Assembly: GCA_943735955.1 (NCBI GenBank)
Contig: OX030959.1
Span: forward strand, 72,501 to 136,500
Direction: 5' to 3'
From: Piscicola geometra
Lineage: Eukaryota > Annelida > Clitellata > Hirudinida > Piscicolidae
DNA length: 64,000 nt
The position numbers were made by a program, and so were the translations under genes. Below the pieces are notes generated by a model. That model had not been told where the DNA came from. It ran no database searches and worked only from the letters and a program-made list of their open reading frames with translations. This document shows, one piece after another, positions 59,221 to 64,000 of the stretch; position 1 is the first letter of the stretch, and each line of letters starts with the position of its first letter.

Positions 59221-62200
59221 CTAGGATGGATGGGTGGATGGGTGGGCAGTTGCAGATATTCGCATCAGGATGATGAGGTTGTAAGAGAGACAATGGGGGA
59301 AAAAGAGGGTGGGTGGGTGGGTACTAGAGGTCGGACCGGGTACCTGCGGAACTTCCGCGGGAACGGGAATGGAAATTAATTTCGGACGGGAAAATGCGTG
59401 AACCGGGAATAGGTTTTCGGGACGGGAATGGGAATCATTTTTCAAATCGGGAACGGGAATCATTTTTCAAATCGGGAACGGGAATCAACTTTTAAATCGG
59501 GAACGGGAAAAACCGGAATACAATTTATTGGAATTGGATTCTTTAATAATTATACTTCAGCAAAGTATGTAAATCTCTATTTCATCGATACTCCGTAATT
59601 AATTAATTAAAATAAGTATTAAATGCAATAGAAATGTATAACGAATCCACCATTACGTTGTCAATGTAAAAATCTCCAACATTACATTTGAAGTTGTTAT
59701 GGCGAGTCCAAATATTAGAGAAATTAGAACAAATTTGTGATGATGAAAACTTGTCAGATGAAATCAAACTGGTCAGTTATATTATTTTTATTTTATAAAT
59801 TCATACTTTAAATTTGAATTATTAATTTCTAGTTGATCTTATTCATATGGCAGCATGTCTGTTGCATCCCCCAGTTTAAAACATAAATTTAAAAGAATTT
59901 GGGATAGAAAATAAATAAATACATAGACTTTCATTAGAGAAATTGTACAGCCAGATCAAACTGCAGTGGCGTTGAGAAAAATAACAAATGATGGCTATTT
60001 ATACCTATTATCTTAGTTTTTATAATTTAAAATTTATAATACAATTTTTATACTATCAAATTATACGAATGATTTTATTTGTGAAGTTGTGGAGAATAAG
60101 AAGGTTGTCAAAAAACATATTTCTAACATTATTGTGGAATTAATAATAATGAACGAGGGAATAAATTCAGAAGAGGATGAATTGTACAAATATTCACAAT
60201 TACGTCCCACAAAAATAAAGATGTTTAATTTATTGGAGTAAAATGAACTTTTTTCCAATACTACTAGAAGAAGCCAAACATTTTTTTAGTATACCTGCAA
60301 GTTCTATTCCATGTGAACGGAATTTTTGAACATGTTGAAATTTCAGACCCAAGATCACCTAGTTTGAAAGCTAAAACTTTTGACGGTTTAACCCGTGTGA
60401 AAAGCAATAAAGACTTGATTGAATGACTTAAAAACAATGACTAACCTCAATACTTTCATTTCAATATATATTTGAAATTTAAATCGTGTTTTGAATTTGT
60501 TTAAAAGAAATATATTCTGACTTTCAAATAATAAAAGTTAAGAAATTTAAGGACTAGCAAGTTTGGGCAGCAAAAATAAATAAACTAATTTTTGGGAAAT
60601 GAGTCGGGACAGGGTCAAAAAGTTTCGGGAAAGGGTCGGGACAGGGAATCGAGTTGCGAGAACGGGACGGGACGGGAATTAAAATTAAGATGATCCATCG
60701 GGAACGGGACGGGACAGGAAAAACAATTTCGGGAACGGGAAGGGACCGGGAATGAAAAATCGTGCATGTCCGACCTCTAGTGGGTAAAGAATGGCATGTA
60801 CCTGGCTTGGACTGAGGCCTCTTGCCGCCCGAGGAGAGAGCATCTTTGACGTCTTCCAGCTGCTTCTCAAGCTCCTCCTTGTTCAAGGGCGGCTGCTGCT
60901 TCAAGCTTGATTGCTTCACTGCAAGAGAAAGACTTTGGCAATCAAATTTTGCTTTTAATAAATAAAAAGATGAGATTGAATGTATAAAACGAGATCTCAA
61001 TCAAGTGAAGAAACAAACCATATGGCTTGCGAGTCTTTTTCTTGAGGCACGAGGCGACATAGGCCTCGAGTTCTCGCAGGGTGGAGGGCTTCAGCTGCTC
61101 GATGTCAATCTCGATCTCGTCCGGGTTCGAGTCCTTCAGGTTAGGCTCACGTGCCTGGATGATCAGCACAATGCGTCCCAACTTGTCTCCGGGCAGTTTG
61201 TTGATGTCGAGGGAAAGTTGTCGCTTTTCGTCGTACGTCATGGGACGAGCCTCCTCGACCTCCTCGTCGTCACTCTCGAAGGCGCCCATCGAGAGGGGAG
61301 CCAGTTGTGACGAGGGCTTGCGGCCAGGTCTCGAAGTGGAAGTGCAGGGAGCTCTCTTAGCTGTGTTCCGAGGCCGTCCTGGCTTGCCACCCCCCTTTGG
61401 AATGTTGTATGCGGGAGGGAGAGAGGGCGAGAGGTTTGATTGGTAGGAGGGTGCTTGGAGGGGTTGATGATGATCGTTGAGGGGGCTGATGGGTGCCCTG
61501 GTGGCAGGCGTTCGTAAGTGGTTGTCGTGGTGACGAGGGGGGTATGGAGTGGTGGGACTAAAGGCTCTAGCGTCATAAGAACGCTGCCTACGGTGTTTGG
61601 AACGTTTCGGATCAGTCAACTTTCCCAACTCCGCCTGGATTAATTTCACCTGGAATACATCACGCCAAACATCATAGGTTATGATGGAATGCACAAGCAT
61701 TCACGCATCATTCCTTTTTAATAAACGATTCACACATAAGGGTTAATTTATAAAAAACGTTTCTATCATGCACCACTACTACTATTTAATAAATAACAAA
61801 ACTCAAGGGCTAATGCCACAAGACGTTTCCATCAAGATGCACCCCAACCACCCCTTCCACACCTGTTCTTGAAGCTCTCGCAGTCTCTTCTCCTTGGCCA
61901 CGGTCTCCTCATCACTGCTGTATGCCGATTGGTTGCTCGAGTCGTCATCCTCACCATACCCCCTCGAGTGGTCGTCCCCGTAGTGGTCGCCCCTGCACGA
62001 GTCAGAGTCCTCCGGCACGTGCGCAAAACGAATTTCAAAAGCGTCCTGGCGTGGTGGTGGTCAGTTGGCTTGATTATACAATAATTTTAACTATTTGTTT
62101 TAACTAAGCTTAGAAATACAGAACCACCCCATAAAGCATCCAATAATCACATTGAAGCCACCACCACAAGCGCCATGCCTCAGCTACCACACACAGAAGC

Positions 62201-63892
62201 GCCACAAGACACACCTGCAGCTTCCTCGCCATCTTGACGACGTCAGAGTCGACGGCGTTGTACTTGTAGCAGTTGGTGAAGACGGTGCGCACATCGTCTG
62301 CAAACTCTCCCGCGTCCTTGTACATGCGACTGTCAAACTTGCTCTGGTGCGGGTGGTCGTCGTGGTGTTGTCGATGTGAAGGTGGGTGTGGAGACAAAAA
62401 AAACTTACAGAAGCGCTAAATAGAAAGTGATAAAGGAGATTAAAGTGAAATGAAATACTTTAATACGATATAGAGACCAAACGAAACAGATATTTCGGCC
62501 GAAATCGAAATCAGACCGAGATTAAAATCCCATTTTCAGCCGAAACGAAATTAAGCCGAAATTGAATATCAATTTTCGGCCGAAACCGAAATTAAACCGA
62601 AATTGTAATCATATTTTCGGCCGAAACCGAATTTTTTCCAACTTTTATTAAAAATGAAAAAATAGTATTTAATGACAAAGCCAGTAAATAAGTAAATAAA
62701 ACAAGCGTACATTTAAAGCAAAAAAATAAAAGTATTTCAACAACAAAACTTTTTTGTTGTTGACAGGCTTTGCTTTAGACTGACATTTTGTAAAAAAAAC
62801 TTCCAAATAGGATTCAATGACATTCTCACAATTTTTTTTAAAATTAATTAATCGAAGCCAAATCTTCTTGTTCTTTCGACATATATATAGTGTTTTTCAA
62901 AGAATGGATATCTAGAATTCCATATGCTTGTATATGTTATTCGAACAATTAGTTTTATGTCACCCATAAATCAATCAACCACGATAACTAATAGATATCT
63001 AATAGAGAATCGAATCCGAACTTAATAGTTCGATTGAGGATACAGATATATCAGATAAACTACATAAACAAATAAAAATTTCGGTTTTTCGGTAAATATG
63101 AGATCCATTTCGGCCGAAACCGAAATTGAGTCGAAATTACAAAATTAGATTGGGCCGAAACCGAAAAATGGCGAAACTAAGAAAATTGGCAATTTCGGCG
63201 CCGAAACCGAAACCGAACCGAATTTCGGTCAGTCTCTAATACGATACAATACAATACTTTGATACAATTTGATGCAATACAACAATTTGAATAATTTCAT
63301 TAAAGTGCGGGTTGAAAGCAATGCAGATGAAGTGTAAGGAGAAAACAGGAAGCACACCTTGACAGTGCCGAGGTCCATGGGCTTCTTGACGATCAGGTGG
63401 TAGTCCTTCAGGCACAACAACTCCACGTCGACTGGCTTCATGAACGGCCATGAATAGTCCTGTTCAGGTGTTGGTGTGATGCTAGTGAGTGCACTCTATT
63501 CGAATATTTATTCAAGAGATTAATTGAATGGCACGTAGTATGGATTAGGAGGCGCTAACAGCATGTTTCTTGGAGAGGAGTTCCTTGAGGATGGAGCCGC
63601 AGTACTTGAGCGATTCGGAGAGTGCTTCTCGTCTGCCCTTCGACGAGTGCTGCAACATCTCGTCGTCGAGGTCTTTTTTGGGCTTCTTCACCGGTCGACC
63701 ACTCTCCCTGCGACTGGCCAGCATAGCTGATGTGTGCGTCTGAGGTTGGTGCGAGTGGTGTTGAAGTGGCTTGAAGGTGTCCCCAGCGGCTGGAAGGGCC
63801 ATGTTGCTGGCGGTGTAGGCGGCCTGAGTGGTCGTCACCTGCGCTGGGTGCGGGGTCGTCGTGTCGGCTTTTCGCTTGACACCTTTCCGAGA
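59102..63892 (-). CDS. BRD2/3/4-like: BET-family bromodomain protein, C-terminal part (BRD2/3/4-like; 7 exons in window)
   Basis: Exons in transcript order: 63892-63560, 63459-63358, 62343-62215, 62045-61863, 61649-61019, 60918-60802, 59220-59102; total 1614 nt, 537 residues plus TGA, all in phase. Order: linker with the BET signature [12 protein letters not shown] and basic KKPKKDL motif, bromodomain 2, an acidic/Ser-rich segment with a coiled helix, a Pro/basic linker, the ET (NET) domain, a short coiled coil, and a Ser/Asp-rich C-terminus. BET proteins bind acetylated histones and recruit transcription elongation and chromatin factors in the nucleus. The first bromodomain and start codon lie right of the window. 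The short Ser-rich end, without a long C-terminal extension, resembles BRD2/BRD3 or Drosophila fs(1)h short form. Confidence 0.93.
59325..60779 (+). mobile_element. Degenerate hAT transposon, 1455 bp, inside a BET intron
   Basis: The 12-bp terminal inverted repeats TAGAGGTCGGAC are flanked by an 8-bp target duplication GTGGGTAC/GTGGGTAA (59317-59324; 60780-60787; one mismatch). Plus-strand transposase remnants survive: MAACLLHP near 59847-59870, an open piece at 60064-60240, and the hAT C-terminal dimerisation signature [15 protein letters not shown] at about 60282-60326, followed by several stops. Subterminal arrays of CGGGAACGGGA run in the same orientation at both ends (59355-59510; 60610-60750). 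It is dead as a gene: frames shift and stops interrupt it. Confidence 0.92.
60802..60918 (-). CDS. BRD2/3/4-like: BET exon: post-ET coiled-coil segment
   Basis: A 117-nt phase 1-1 exon after CTCTTGCAG. The product contains [18 protein letters not shown], matching the conserved Lys/Glu-rich helix after the ET domain. Its donor lies only 14 nt from the target-site duplication of the hAT insertion. Confidence 0.88.
61019..61649 (-). CDS. BRD2/3/4-like: BET exon: linker and ET (NET) domain
   Basis: A 631-nt exon, phase 0 to 1. After a Pro/His/Ser-rich linker, it encodes the complete ET domain: [56 protein letters not shown] and [18 protein letters not shown]. The acidic [10 protein letters not shown] pocket that binds basic peptides of partners (for example NSD3, JMJD6 or viral integrases in vertebrates) is intact. 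Confidence 0.95.
61863..62045 (-). CDS. BRD2/3/4-like: BET exon: end of bromodomain 2 and acidic segment
   Basis: 61 codons, phase 0-0. Starts [13 protein letters not shown], the end of the bromodomain alpha-C helix, then an Asp/Ser-rich stretch ([16 protein letters not shown], a likely casein-kinase-2 target) and a basic/Glu helix ([11 protein letters not shown]). Confidence 0.92.
62215..63459 (-). CDS. BRD2/3/4-like: BET exons: bromodomain 2 core
   Basis: Exon 63459-63358 encodes the WPF shelf and ZA loop ([30 protein letters not shown]). Exon 62343-62215 encodes alpha-B/alpha-C with the acetyl-lysine-binding Asn in NCYKYN. The bromodomain is therefore split by a 1014-nt intron, which contains the hAT element 62471-63238. 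Confidence 0.93.
62471..63238. mobile_element. Non-autonomous hAT-type element, 768 bp, inside the bromodomain-2 intron
   Basis: Flanked by a perfect 8-bp target duplication ATACGATA (62463-62470; 63239-63246). The termini are TAGAGAC...GTCTCTA, with imperfect inverted matching for about 16 bp. Subterminal arrays of TTCGGCCGAAACCGAAAT lie at both ends (62486-62632; 63085-63226) in the same orientation. The centre is AT-rich and has no transposase trace. Confidence 0.88.
63560..63892 (-). CDS. BRD2/3/4-like: BET exon: inter-bromodomain linker and start of bromodomain 2
   Basis: 111 codons, phase 0-0, acceptor AACAACAG. Begins [14 protein letters not shown], the BET signature; continues through a Gln/His-rich linker, the basic [16 protein letters not shown] motif, and alpha-Z of bromodomain 2 ([17 protein letters not shown]). 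The preceding exon is outside the window. Confidence 0.93.
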
Positions 63893-64000
63893 CTGTTGTT
63901 TGTGAGTAAAATAAAGTAAATAAAGAAATAGGATAATTTTAGTTAATATGGAAGCTATAATAATGATAACGAATCAGTTGACGCCACTAACATTTTCAAT

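Noticed and set aside
61005..61446. Plus-strand frames over the BET ET exon
   Set aside because: Antisense shadows; the minus strand encodes the unmistakable ET domain.

Overview
This is a window of animal nuclear DNA: AT-rich, intron-rich, full of simple-sequence repeats, with GT-AG introns and no prokaryotic gene structure. By assembling exons by hand from reading-frame continuity and splice-site phase, I support four protein-coding genes. The gene content (HCN channel, BET bromodomain protein, CENP-S, SUEL-lectin receptor), the TTAGGG-type repeat and the low GC suggest a lophotrochozoan-like invertebrate (a leech or other annelid would fit). That species guess is inference only.

Layout, left to right. 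Positions 1-550 hold a lysine/asparagine-rich reading frame open at the left edge and broken by one TAG. Positions 550-5058 are intergenic, with a large AATC microsatellite and a 214-bp inverted-repeat element. From 34039 down to 5059 (minus strand) lies a seven-exon, 29-kb gene for a single-pass membrane receptor: signal peptide, SUEL-type lectin domain, Asn-rich linker, Sushi-like module, transmembrane helix, and a 750-residue Asn/Gln/Ser-rich cytoplasmic tail. All seven exons join in phase (about 1207 aa). From 38227 to 57072 (plus) lies a 17-exon HCN-type channel gene (about 813 aa) with complete S1-S6, pore, C-linker and cyclic-nucleotide-binding domain. Only 376 bp further on, 57449-58213 (plus) encodes a compact four-exon CENP-S/MHF1 histone-fold protein (117 aa). 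From the right edge down to 59102 (minus) is the 3' half of a BET gene: second bromodomain, ET domain and Ser-rich C-terminus. Its first bromodomain lies outside the window.

The receptor and the HCN gene are divergent with 4.2 kb between their start codons. CENP-S and BET converge. The four genes have no evident shared pathway: lectin adhesion or signalling, pacemaker-type cation current, kinetochore/Fanconi DNA repair, and acetyl-chromatin reading.

Mobile DNA: three hAT-type elements with 8-bp target-site duplications were found (15007-15739, 59325-60779, 62471-63238). Each has short terminal inverted repeats and dense subterminal arrays of a short motif that run in the SAME orientation at both ends. 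One carries a decayed transposase; two sit inside BET introns. The most unusual signals are (1) this shared hAT architecture, (2) introns whose 5' ends are G/U-rich (GGUGG) and 3' ends C/A-rich (CCACC), with exact complementary blocks, in two unrelated genes on opposite strands, (3) a telomere-like repeat just upstream of a receptor splice acceptor that reads as tandem CTAAC branch-point motifs, and (4) the receptor's domain architecture.
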